This document shows, piece after piece, positions 25,777 to 33,136 of a stretch of 41,971 nucleotides of DNA. The number at the start of each line of letters is the position of its first letter. Position 1 is the stretch's first letter. Below the pieces are notes generated by a model that had not been told where the DNA came from, did no database searches, and saw only the letters and a program-made list of their open reading frames with translations. A program made the translations under genes and the position numbers. Origin of the DNA: Patescibacteria group bacterium (GTDB taxonomy: Bacteria; Patescibacteriota; Patescibacteriia; Patescibacteriales; GWC2-42-12); the NCBI GenBank assembly GCA_028703305.1, contig JAQVNC010000004.1, positions 1 to 41,971 of the forward strand, in the 5' to 3' direction.

Positions 25777-25798
25777 CTCCATATTGATGGGGTTTTTT
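25777..25798 (+). terminator. Intrinsic terminator of the ribosomal/secY cluster
   Basis: CTCCAT/ATGGGG stem with ATTG loop followed directly by TTTTTT. It is the first clear terminator after secY. Confidence 0.75.
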
Positions 25799-25812
25799 GT
25801 TTGGTAAATTTA

Positions 25813-25821
25813 TGATATAAT
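25813..25821 (+). promoter_or_regulatory. Extended -10 promoter before the DUF475 gene
   Basis: TGATATAAT lies 8 bases before the ATG at 25830, so the transcript would be almost leaderless. Confidence 0.5.
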
Positions 25822-25829
25822 AAGGTAGT

Positions 25830-26744
25830 ATGAGTCTGTTTTCAATCATAATTATTATTGTCGGCTTGTGTTTGTTTGAAGTTATTTCCAGCATAGATAA
25901 CGCGATTATCAATGCCGAAGTTCTTTCAACTATGGGCGCTAAGGCTCGGCGCTGGTTTTTATTATACGGCATAATTATAGCGGTTTTTTTAATTAGAGGG
26001 CTGCTACCTTGGTTGATAGTCTGGTTAGCTACTCCCGGACTCGGGCCGATTCAGGCTCTAACCGCTACTTTTTCTTCTGACTCTAGGGTTATTGAGGCTG
26101 TAGAAAAATCATCGCCAATGCTTTTAATCGGTGGCGGCGTATTTTTAATATTTTTATTTTTTCATTGGCTGTTTTTAGAATCAAAAAATTTCGGCTTGCG
26201 CGGAGAAAGATTTTTTTATAAAAATGGCGTTTGGTTTTATTCGGTTATTTCTATAATTTTGGCTGCTGTGGTTTGGCTAGCTTTAGGCAAAGATCCTTTG
26301 ATGGCTTTTGGCGCCGTAGTCGGTTCAACCGCTTTCTTTATTACTCATGGCTTTAAGCAAAATGCCGAGCAAAGAGAAAAGGATTTAACTAATAAAAATT
26401 TATCCGATTTAAGCAAGATATTTTATCTTGAAGTGATTGACGCGACTTTTTCTATTGATGGAGTTTTAGGCGCTTTCGCCTTTACTTTATCCGTACCCCT
26501 GATTTTAATCGGCAACGGCATTGGCGCTTTGGTGGTGCGGCAGCTTACCATGGGTAATATTGAAAGAATAAAGAAATACGCTTATTTAAAAAACGGCGCC
26601 ATGTATTCTATTCTTTTTTTAGGCGTGATTATGCTATTGGATAGTTTCGGCGTTCATATACCCAGCTGGTTATCGCCGGCGGTAACTTTCGGCGTGGTAA
26701 TTTATTTTTTTCAAAAGTCCAGGCTGGAAAATAATAAAAAATAA
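25830..26744 (+). CDS. DUF475/TerC-like membrane protein
   Basis: A 304-residue protein with about eight to nine membrane helices. The repeated motif of the TerC superfamily is visible in both halves: FEVISSIDNAIINAEVL (about residues 18-34) and LEVIDATFSIDGVLGAFAF (about 201-219), each with acidic residues inside a helix. That pairing and the overall length fit DUF475. TerC relatives are linked to metal-ion (manganese) efflux or stress; the role here is not shown. It has its own promoter and follows a terminator, so it starts a new unit with the next gene 10 bases downstream. Confidence 0.8.
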   Translation: MSLFSIIIIIVGLCLFEVISSIDNAIINAEVLSTMGAKARRWFLLYGIIIAVFLIRGLLPWLIVWLATPGLGPIQALTATFSSDSRVIEAVEKSSPMLLIGGGVFLIFLFFHWLFLESKNFGLRGERFFYKNGVWFYSVISIILAAVVWLALGKDPLMAFGAVVGSTAFFITHGFKQNAEQREKDLTNKNLSDLSKIFYLEVIDATFSIDGVLGAFAFTLSVPLILIGNGIGALVVRQLTMGNIERIKKYAYLKNGAMYSILFLGVIMLLDSFGVHIPSWLSPAVTFGVVIYFFQKSRLENNKK

Positions 26745-26754
26745 TTTTAAAAAT

Positions 26755-27264
26755 ATGCTTAAAACCATTGCTTCTCTGGGAAAAGAAAAATATGAAAGAA
26801 TCGGCGCTATCAAAGCCAAAGAAATATTTAAAGGCATGGATTATACGACCAGGAGTAAACTTAAGCCCGAAGCTGTAAATTTAGGCACGGGCAAAATCTC
26901 GGTATTAAATTTTATTAAACGCATAAACAAGGCTCATGGCGCCGTTGTGGCCAGCAAAGTTATTAGAGCCGCTCAAAAACATTTTAACGATGATATTGAT
27001 CCGGCCATACAGAAGAGATATATGAAAATTAATATGCAAAGAGATGACTCTTTTTTAAAAGAAAAAGACACCAGCAATAAAAATATTAGCATCTTAGGCA
27101 AGGTTGGCGGGGGTGTGCATGGCGACGCTTCCAAATTAGGAGTAGGCATAACCCAAGCGCGATCTCGGGTTTCCGCTTTAAGCTCAAACGCCAACGTGCT
27201 AAGCAATAATTCCATGCCGAAAGCATCGGCGGCCGGAGGAATTAAAAAACCCATAGGTTTTTAA
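26755..27264 (+). CDS. Unknown soluble protein upstream of adk
   Basis: I do not recognise this 169-residue protein. The N-terminal ~90 residues look helical with basic patches (YERIGAIKAKEIFKGMDYTTRSKLKPE; INKAHGAVVASKVIRAAQKHF). The C-terminal ~75 are Gly/Ser/Asn-rich and probably disordered. No signal peptide or membrane segment is seen. Its position between the DUF475 gene (10 bases) and adk (17 bases) suggests co-transcription. Confidence 0.55.
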   Translation: MLKTIASLGKEKYERIGAIKAKEIFKGMDYTTRSKLKPEAVNLGTGKISVLNFIKRINKAHGAVVASKVIRAAQKHFNDDIDPAIQKRYMKINMQRDDSFLKEKDTSNKNISILGKVGGGVHGDASKLGVGITQARSRVSALSSNANVLSNNSMPKASAAGGIKKPIGF

Positions 27265-27281
27265 AAAATAAAAGATATACA

Positions 27282-27944
27282 ATGTCTAAAAAAATTATCA
27301 TTTTTTTCGGCCCCCCGGGCTCGGGTAAAGGCACGCAGGCGGAAATGCTGGCTAAAAAAACCGATTGGAAGAAAATTTCTACCGGCGATTTATTTAGGGC
27401 TGAAATAGCTAATGGCACTAAATTGGGTAAATCAGTCGGCAAATATTTGCAGGCCGGCAAATTAGTGCCGGATAAGCTAACTTTAAGCTTGGTTGAAGAA
27501 AGCTTAAAACAAAAAACTTCCGGTTTTATTTTTGACGGCTTTCCCAGGAATAAGAGGCAATTAAATGATTTATTGGCTGTGTTTAGGAAGAGGCTGAAAA
27601 AAAATGATTTGGCCTATGCCTTAGAAGTGGCGGTTGGCGATAAAGAAGTTAAACAGCGCCTAAGCCAGCGCCGCTCTTGCGCTTGCGGCGCGGTTTATCA
27701 TTTAATCTATAATCCGCCGATTAATGAAGGGGTTTGCGATATTTGCGGCGGCAAACTTTTTACGAGGAATGATGATAAGCCCAAAGTTATTGCCCATAGG
27801 TTAAAGCTCTATTATAACGAGAGCAAATCCATACTTGACTATTGGCAGAAACAAGGTAGACTTATAAAAATTGCTGGTGAGCAGCCGATTAAAAAAATAC
27901 ATGAAGAAATAATGGAAAAACTAAAAAAATTGAAGTTAGTATGA
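27282..27944 (+). CDS. adk: Adenylate kinase
   Basis: A 220-residue kinase converting AMP and ATP to two ADP. P-loop GPPGSGKGT is near residues 10-18; the AMP-binding KISTGDLFRAEI follows; FDGFPRNKRQL is conserved. The LID carries a Cys cluster (CACG, CDICGG), the zinc-binding long form. The extra C-terminal residues are Lys-rich. Its TGA stop overlaps the map ATG (ATGA at 27941-27944), so the two are translationally coupled, as in many secY-adk-map clusters. Confidence 0.95.
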   Translation: MSKKIIIFFGPPGSGKGTQAEMLAKKTDWKKISTGDLFRAEIANGTKLGKSVGKYLQAGKLVPDKLTLSLVEESLKQKTSGFIFDGFPRNKRQLNDLLAVFRKRLKKNDLAYALEVAVGDKEVKQRLSQRRSCACGAVYHLIYNPPINEGVCDICGGKLFTRNDDKPKVIAHRLKLYYNESKSILDYWQKQGRLIKIAGEQPIKKIHEEIMEKLKKLKLV

Positions 27945-28750
27945 TTACCATTAAAAAAGACAATGAGATAGAATTATTGCGCCAAGGCGGAAAAATTTTA
28001 GGGCAGATATTAAAACAATTGGCGGCTGAAGTAAAGCCCGGCGTAACCACGGGCCATTTAGAGCAAATGGCCGATTTTTTAATTAAAAAGGCCGGGGGCA
28101 GGCCCGCTTTCAAAGGTTTTAAATCGGACGCTGATGACAAGCCTTATCCGACGGCTTTATGCGCTTGCATAAATGACGAGGTAGTGCACGCGCCTTCTTT
28201 GCCATCGCGAGAATTAAAGTCAGGCGATATTATCAGTATTGACGTAGGCATGGAATTTCCCTTCTACGCTCCGCAAAAAGGCAAGCCTGCCAAGAACGGC
28301 TATTATACTGACATGGCGGCTGCCGTGGCCGTGGGTAAAGTTAGCCGGGAAGCGCAAAAATTAATCAGAGTGACTAAGCAGGCGCTGGCTCTAGGCATAA
28401 AGCAAGTTAGGCCCGGCAATAGCTTAAATAATATCGGCAAAGCGATTGAACAATACGCAAAGGCCAATAATTTTTCCGTGGTGCGCGATTTGGTCGGCCA
28501 TGGCGTTGGCTATGAATTGCATGAAGACCCGCAGGTGCCTAATTATGATTTAAGCTATAGCAAAAAAGTGATTTTAAAACCAGGCATGGTTTTAGCTATT
28601 GAGCCCATGATTAATATCGGCGATTGGCGCATTAGGGATGGGGCGGATGGTTTGACTATTTTAACTGCCGACGGCAGTCTAAGCGCGCAGTTTGAGCATA
28701 CGGTTTTAGTGACGGAAACGGGTCATGAAATATTGACGAAGTATGAGTAG
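27941..28750 (+). CDS. map: Methionine aminopeptidase, type I
   Basis: A 269-residue pita-bread metallopeptidase that removes the initiator Met. Metal ligands are visible: Asp in IISIDVGM, Asp in YYTDMAAAV, His in GHGVGYELHEDPQVPN, Glu in LAIEPM and Glu in FEHTVLVTE. An insertion between the first two ligands (EFPFYAPQKGKPAKNG) lengthens the protein slightly over the usual ~250. The start overlaps the adk stop. A family C hairpin follows its stop. Confidence 0.95.
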   Translation: MITIKKDNEIELLRQGGKILGQILKQLAAEVKPGVTTGHLEQMADFLIKKAGGRPAFKGFKSDADDKPYPTALCACINDEVVHAPSLPSRELKSGDIISIDVGMEFPFYAPQKGKPAKNGYYTDMAAAVAVGKVSREAQKLIRVTKQALALGIKQVRPGNSLNNIGKAIEQYAKANNFSVVRDLVGHGVGYELHEDPQVPNYDLSYSKKVILKPGMVLAIEPMINIGDWRIRDGADGLTILTADGSLSAQFEHTVLVTETGHEILTKYE

Positions 28751-28754
28751 CACC

Positions 28755-28892
28755 GCTTGGGGAATTTTTTTTTCTGCTTAGATAAAATTTGGACGTTTTT
28801 TTAAAAATTATTTTAATTAAATATATTAAGAGGTGATAATTTTTCAAAAAATCGCTACAATTTTATATGCGCGATAAAAAAATTCACCAAGC
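28755..28892. repeat. Family C long hairpin element, copy 2 (map-ruvX gap)
   Basis: The outer arms GCTTGGGGAATTTTTTT and AAAAAAATTCACCAAGC pair with one mismatch. Internal words CTGCTTAGAT (28774-28783), AAGAGGTGA and ATATGCGCGAT (28865-28875) match copy 1, while the arm sequences do not. The inner stem is less perfect than in copy 1 and has an AT-rich insertion. It lies just upstream of ruvX and supplies a spurious in-frame ATG at 28867. Confidence 0.75.
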
Positions 28893-28920
28893 TTTGTCTT
28901 TTAATACAAGTTTTAATATT

Positions 28921-29316
28921 ATGAATAATGAATTAAGAAAAATATATTTAGGTATTGATTGGGGCGAAAAGCGCATCGGTTTGGCTTTGGCCGATAGCGA
29001 AACTAAAATTGCCACGCCGTTTAAAACGGTGGAGAATGTGGAAGCGGTCGCGCGGGCGGTGGAAAGCGAGCGGATAGATTTAGCCGTAGTAGGCAGGCCG
29101 GTGCGAATTACGGATTATGAATTGCAAATTACGAATGAAAAATATAATAAATTTGTAAAAGATTTAAAAGATAAAATAGGCGTGCCGGTTGAATTTGTTG
29201 ATGAGCGCTTATCCAGCAAAGCGGCAGACGCTTTGGTTGGCAATAAAAAAACCAAAGCGGGCAGGGACGAAATAGCGGCTATGCTGATTTTGCAAAGCTA
29301 TTTGGATAAGGTATAA
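28921..29316 (+). CDS. ruvX: RuvX/YqgF family Holliday-junction resolvase-like protein
   Basis: A 131-residue RNase H-fold protein. LGIDWGEKRIGLALAD holds the first catalytic Asp, VVGRP replaces the usual VVGLP, and FVDERLSSKAAD holds the later catalytic residues. I start at ATG 28921 (MNNELRKIYLG) because the upstream ATG at 28867 lies in a family C repeat. Between RPV and YNKF, the peptide ITDYELQITNE is encoded by an AATTACGAATTATG-type repeat. The protein functions in 16S rRNA 5'-end processing and/or recombination in other bacteria. A family A element follows its stop. Confidence 0.88.
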   Translation: MNNELRKIYLGIDWGEKRIGLALADSETKIATPFKTVENVEAVARAVESERIDLAVVGRPVRITDYELQITNEKYNKFVKDLKDKIGVPVEFVDERLSSKAADALVGNKKTKAGRDEIAAMLILQSYLDKV

Positions 29317-29343
29317 AATTACGCTGTTTTCTTAATTGCATAT

Positions 29344-29435
29344 AGGGTTAGTTAAAATTAATGATTTTTCTCGCTGCGGAACTCGCTACGCTCAAACAGT
29401 CCTCGCTTCAAAAATAATTAATTTTAACTAACCCT
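29344..29435. repeat. Family A structured element, copy 2 (ruvX-recO gap)
   Basis: Two 26-base arms, beginning AGGGTTAGTTAAAATTAA and ending TTAATTTTAACTAACCCT, pair with one mismatch. Inside are CTGCGGAACTCG and CTCAAACAGTCCTCGC, as in copies 1 and 3, but here only CTACG separates them instead of a hairpin. Confidence 0.8.
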
Positions 29436-29452
29436 TTATTATAAATAACAAG

Positions 29453-30166
29453 ATGGAAGAAACTTATAATATTAAAGCCATAGTTTTAAGGCGCCGGCCA
29501 TTTTCCGAAGGAGACGGCAGCGTAGTGGTTTATTCGCGCGAGCGAGGCAAATTGGATTTAGTGGTTAAAGGGATGAAAAAAATTAAGTCTAAACTGGCCG
29601 GTCATTTAGAGCCGCTTTGTTTAACAGATATTATGGCCGTGGCCGGGCGGCAGTATGATTATGTGGGGTCGGCGGTCGGCGAAAATTTCTATGCCAATAT
29701 TAAGAATGATTTAGATAAATTAACCGCCGTCGGTAGCGCTATAAAAATTTTTGATAAACTGATCAAGCCGGGCGTAGCGGATGAAAAAATATTTGATTTG
29801 CTTAAAGATTATCTGGAAATTTTAAATTTAAAAAAGGATAGCCCGGAAATTTTAAATTGGTTTTTTATTTTTAAATTATTAATTAATTTAGGGCATAAGC
29901 CGGAATTATATAATTGTGTAATCTGCGGAAATAAAATTTCGCCCTTAGGCAATAAATTTGATCTGGCGCGCGGCGGTTTAACTTGCGCTAAATGCTTGAT
30001 TAAGCATAAAGGGGCGGATCAGTTGATTATTTCAGAGAATTCTATTAAGATATTGAGATTGGCGGATAAGAGCGATTTTAAAGATTTAGTGAAAGTCACT
30101 TTAAATAATAATACAAAAAAAGAAATAATAAATATTATTAGGTCATTTTTTAACTATAACTTTTAA
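29453..30166 (+). CDS. recO: DNA repair protein RecO
   Basis: A 237-residue RecO. The N-terminal OB fold reads YNIKAIVLRRRPFSEGDGSVVVYSRERGKLDLVVKGMKK, followed by a helical domain and a zinc site CVICG...CAKC near residues 155-182. It loads RecA with RecR in the RecF pathway. It is preceded by a family A element and followed after 13 bases by a small gene with an unusually strong ribosome-binding site. Confidence 0.92.
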   Translation: MEETYNIKAIVLRRRPFSEGDGSVVVYSRERGKLDLVVKGMKKIKSKLAGHLEPLCLTDIMAVAGRQYDYVGSAVGENFYANIKNDLDKLTAVGSAIKIFDKLIKPGVADEKIFDLLKDYLEILNLKKDSPEILNWFFIFKLLINLGHKPELYNCVICGNKISPLGNKFDLARGGLTCAKCLIKHKGADQLIISENSIKILRLADKSDFKDLVKVTLNNNTKKEIINIIRSFFNYNF

Positions 30167-30179
30167 AGGGAGGTGCGCC

Positions 30180-30371
30180 ATGACAGAGAGATGCGGAGTG
30201 CATGTTGACGGCATAATTATTACGGGATATAGCACCCTGAAAGAGGCCGAGGATGCTATTAGACTCAAGCCTGAATGGCAGAAAAAGGGCGCAGGCGCGA
30301 CTGAACTTAGTGGCGTGGTAAAAAAGAGGACGTTTACCGAAGAATTTCCTTTTTTGTTGAGGGAAAAATAA
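30180..30371 (+). CDS. Small unknown protein with a strong Shine-Dalgarno
   Basis: A 63-residue protein starting MTERCGVHVDGIIITGYSTLKEAEDAI. No family is recognised; the first half could be a small alpha/beta domain. AGGGAGGTG lies 5 bases before the ATG, whereas almost all neighbours lack such a site. Its codon choice is richer in GC than recO upstream. A good terminator follows (30403-30438). It may share an origin with the genes at 34207-35992, which have the same signals. Confidence 0.55.
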   Translation: MTERCGVHVDGIIITGYSTLKEAEDAIRLKPEWQKKGAGATELSGVVKKRTFTEEFPFLLREK

Positions 30372-30402
30372 AATGAGGAAATCGGTCCCAGGAGTGGTTT
30401 AG

Positions 30403-30438
30403 CCGGCTTCAGCTTATACTGATGAAGCCGGTTTTTTT
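30403..30438 (+). terminator. Intrinsic terminator
   Basis: CCGGCTTCA/TGAAGCCGG, a 9-bp stem with an 11-base loop, followed by TTTTTTT. Confidence 0.88.
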
Positions 30439-30490
30439 CTTGCTAAAATAAGGAAAATAGGGTAGGATATTAGTATTAAATATAATCTGG

Positions 30491-30526
30491 ATTCCCGCTT
30501 TCCCGCCAGAGGACAAGCGCGGGAAT
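30491..30526 (+). repeat. dRS3-like palindrome with enlarged loop before aspS
   Basis: ATTCCCGC...GCGGGAAT with a 20-base interior instead of the usual 4. It is flanked by CTGG on the left and GACA on the right like the other copies, and ends 15 bases before the aspS ATG. Confidence 0.75.
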
Positions 30527-30541
30527 GACAAGTATAATTGT

Positions 30542-32338
30542 ATGTTAAGAACTCATACTTGCGGTGAATTAAATAAAAAAGATAAGGATAAGGCTGTGGA
30601 GCTTTGCGGCTGGGTCCATAGCCGGCGCGACCATGGCGGTTTGATTTTTATTGATTTGCGCGACCGCTACGGTTTAACGCAATTAACTTTTGATCCGAAA
30701 ATCAGTGAGACGGCTTTAATGGAAGCCGATAAATTGCGCCATGAATGGGTAATTAAAATAAAAGGCAAAGTCGCGCTCCGGCCGGATGACATGATAAATA
30801 AAAAACTTAAAACCGGCGAAGTTGAAATAGAATGCGAAGCAATTGAAATTTTATCAAAGTCAAAAACCCCGCCGTTTGAATTAAGCGAAGAAAAAAGCGA
30901 AGAAGCTAACGAGGCTTTACGCTTAAAATACCGCTTTGTTGATTTAAGGCGCCCGAAATTGCAGGCCATGCTAAAAGCCAAAGATGAATTTTTTCAATAC
31001 ATTAGAAAATATTTTACCAAGCTGGACTTTATTGAAGTGCAGACGCCGATTTTGGCTAACTCATCCCCCGAAGGCGCGCGCGATTTTTTGGTGCCGTCCC
31101 GCCTTTATCCGGGAAAATTTTACGCCCTGCCGCAGGCGCCGCAGCAATTCAAGCAGCTTTTGATGGTTGGCGGGCTGGATAAGTATTTTCAAATCGCGCC
31201 TTGCTTTCGCGATGAAGATCCGCGGATGGACCGCCATTACGGGGAGTTTTACCAATTGGATATGGAAATGAGTTTTGTCTCGCAGGAAGATATTTGGGAA
31301 ATTATGGAACCATTATGGCAGGAAGTAACCAAAAAGTTTTCCGATAAAAAAATTGTTGCCTTGGAAAAGGACGGCAGTTTTAAAAAAATTCCTTGGCGCG
31401 AGGCTATGAATAAGTACGGCACTGATAAGCCTGATTTGCGCTTTGCCATGGAGATTACGCCAATAACCGATTTGGTAAAAGGCTGTGGCTTTAAAGTTTT
31501 CGCGGATATGGCCGGGGAAACCGGCTGTGTTGTACATGCTTTAAAAGTTGAAGGCGGCGGCGCTAAATTTTCCCGAAAAGAAATTGATGAAATAACCGAA
31601 GTCGCTAAAGCTAAGGGCGCTAAAGGGCTGGCATATATCGTAGTTAAAGAGAAAGGCGAATTACAGTCGCCGATTGTAAAATTTTTGGGCGATGAATTAT
31701 GCAAGGTTATAGTTAAAAGTCTGGAAGCTAAAACCGGAGACATAATTTTCTTTGGCGCCGATAATTGGAAAACGGTTTGCTTAAGCCTGGGCGCGGTCAG
31801 AAATGAATGCGCGGCTCGACTCGGTTTAAAAGACAAGAAAAAAGCGGCTTGGTGCTGGATAGTGGATTTTCCCATGTATGACTATTCGGAAATAGAAGAC
31901 GGCCGGATTGACTTCGGCCATAATCCTTTTTCCATGCCTCAAGGCGGCATGGAAGCGCTGGAAACTAAAGAGCTTCTGGAAATTTTAGCTTATCAATTTG
32001 ATTTAGTTTTAAACGGCTTTGAAGTTTCCTCCGGCGCGATTCGCAACCATAAGCCGGAAATTATGTATAAGGCTTTTAAAATCGCCGGCTATACTCGCGA
32101 AGAGGTTGACCAAAAATTCGGCGCCATGATCCGCGCTTTTGAATACGGCGCCCCGCCTCATGGCGGCAACGCCCCGGGCATAGACAGGATTTTAATGGTT
32201 TTAAACGACTGGGATTCAATTCGCGACATTTACGCTTTTCCAAAAGACGGCAAAGGCAAGGATTTAATGACCGATAGCCCGGCCGAGGTTAATGAGAGGC
32301 AATTAAAAGAATTAAATATAAAAGTTAAAAAAGATTAA
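30542..32338 (+). CDS. aspS: Aspartyl-tRNA synthetase
   Basis: A 598-residue bacterial-type AspRS. The order is: N-terminal OB anticodon-binding domain (ELCGWVHSRRDHGGLIFIDLRDRYGLTQL), class II motif 2 (CFRDEDPRMDRHYGEFYQLDMEMSF), the inserted GAD domain (about 290-430) and motif 3 (GGNAPGIDRILMVL). It charges tRNA-Asp in the cytosol. Whether it also charges tRNA-Asn cannot be judged here. Length is normal. It is preceded by a dRS3-like palindrome and follows a terminator, so it likely starts a unit with the small genes downstream. Confidence 0.97.
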   Translation: MLRTHTCGELNKKDKDKAVELCGWVHSRRDHGGLIFIDLRDRYGLTQLTFDPKISETALMEADKLRHEWVIKIKGKVALRPDDMINKKLKTGEVEIECEAIEILSKSKTPPFELSEEKSEEANEALRLKYRFVDLRRPKLQAMLKAKDEFFQYIRKYFTKLDFIEVQTPILANSSPEGARDFLVPSRLYPGKFYALPQAPQQFKQLLMVGGLDKYFQIAPCFRDEDPRMDRHYGEFYQLDMEMSFVSQEDIWEIMEPLWQEVTKKFSDKKIVALEKDGSFKKIPWREAMNKYGTDKPDLRFAMEITPITDLVKGCGFKVFADMAGETGCVVHALKVEGGGAKFSRKEIDEITEVAKAKGAKGLAYIVVKEKGELQSPIVKFLGDELCKVIVKSLEAKTGDIIFFGADNWKTVCLSLGAVRNECAARLGLKDKKKAAWCWIVDFPMYDYSEIEDGRIDFGHNPFSMPQGGMEALETKELLEILAYQFDLVLNGFEVSSGAIRNHKPEIMYKAFKIAGYTREEVDQKFGAMIRAFEYGAPPHGGNAPGIDRILMVLNDWDSIRDIYAFPKDGKGKDLMTDSPAEVNERQLKELNIKVKKD

Positions 32339-32354
32339 AAAATAATTTATATTT

Positions 32355-32681
32355 ATGGAAGGAAAAAATTTTGAAGCTGGCAAAAAATTAACCAAAGAGC
32401 AAGAAGAAGTTGAGGAAGTTAGGATTCAAGTAAGATATATACGCGGGCAAGACGCGGCCAGGGCAAATAAACTTATAGCCGATTTCGGAACAGCTTTAAT
32501 GGAAAAATATCCTGACTATGAAGATTATGCGTTATATCACGCTTTGTCTGGCAGTGGCATAAACCCGGAAAGAGGGGTCTCAAAGCATGATTTTCCCGGA
32601 GAAGATTCGGTGGTTGAGTTCATGAAAAAAACTTTTGATGAGTTTGTAAAGACTCCGCCTCGCATTCCTAGCATTGATTAA
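32355..32681 (+). CDS. Small acidic unknown protein
   Basis: A 108-residue protein, acidic and helical (TKEQEEVEEVRIQVRYIRGQDAARANKLIADFGTALMEKYPDYEDYALYHALSGS). It has no signal peptide, membrane segment or known motif. It starts 16 bases after aspS and its end lies 7 bases before the next ATG. Function unknown. Confidence 0.55.
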   Translation: MEGKNFEAGKKLTKEQEEVEEVRIQVRYIRGQDAARANKLIADFGTALMEKYPDYEDYALYHALSGSGINPERGVSKHDFPGEDSVVEFMKKTFDEFVKTPPRIPSID

Positions 32682-32688
32682 TAATTTT

Positions 32689-32979
32689 ATGCGGTTATCA
32701 AAACTGCAAAAATATATTTTAGAAAAAAGCTATAATTTTAAGGCCTCATTGCCGGCTGATTTTTACGGCTTCTATGTAAAAAGCGCCAAAAGCAAAAAAA
32801 TCATCCAAGATATAATCCATAAAAGTTTGGACTCGCTCGTAGCCGGTGATCTAATCACGGCTATTGGCAAAAAAACTTCTAAAAAGTGGTTTATCCATAA
32901 GATAAAATTAACTAATCTTGGCAAAAAAACAGCTACTTTAATAATTAAAAGCCGGCAGAGAAAACTGCCGATTAAATAA
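32689..32979 (+). CDS. Predicted winged-helix-like small protein
   Basis: A 96-residue basic protein starting MRLSKLQKYILEKSY. A TTG at 32674 would add 5 residues and overlap the previous gene; I prefer ATG 32689. The pattern of three helices (2-13, 29-40, 43-58) then LITAIGKKTSKKWFIHKIKLTNLGKKTATLI resembles a winged helix with a beta wing. This is a fold guess only. A family A element follows its stop. Confidence 0.5.
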   Translation: MRLSKLQKYILEKSYNFKASLPADFYGFYVKSAKSKKIIQDIIHKSLDSLVAGDLITAIGKKTSKKWFIHKIKLTNLGKKTATLIIKSRQRKLPIK

Positions 32980-33000
32980 TTAGCGTTAATTACGACAGTA

Positions 33001-33104
33001 AAGTTTGGGATTAATTTAGCAAATTTTCTACTGCGGAACTCGTCCGCCTGCTGGCGGACTCAAACAGTCCTCGCACGAAAATTTACCAAATTAATCCCAA
33101 ACTT
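33001..33104. repeat. Family A structured element, copy 3
   Basis: Arms of 28 bases (33001-33028 with 33077-33104) pair apart from one A-C and one C-A opposition, both G-U on the minus strand. Inside are CTGCGGAACTCG, the apical hairpin TCCGCC-TGCT-GGCGGA, and CTCAAACAGTCCTCGC. The apical hairpin uses the GC-rich palindrome words found elsewhere in the window. Confidence 0.8.
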
Positions 33105-33136
33105 GAAAACTCTTGATTGGCGTTAATAAAAAATTT

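Noticed and set aside
28867-28920. Longer ruvX start at ATG 28867
   Set aside because: The added residues come from the right arm of the family C hairpin; ATG 28921 gives the normal RuvX N-terminus.
31249-31875. Minus-strand 208-residue open frame
   Set aside because: It lies fully antisense within aspS, whose plus-strand motifs are complete.
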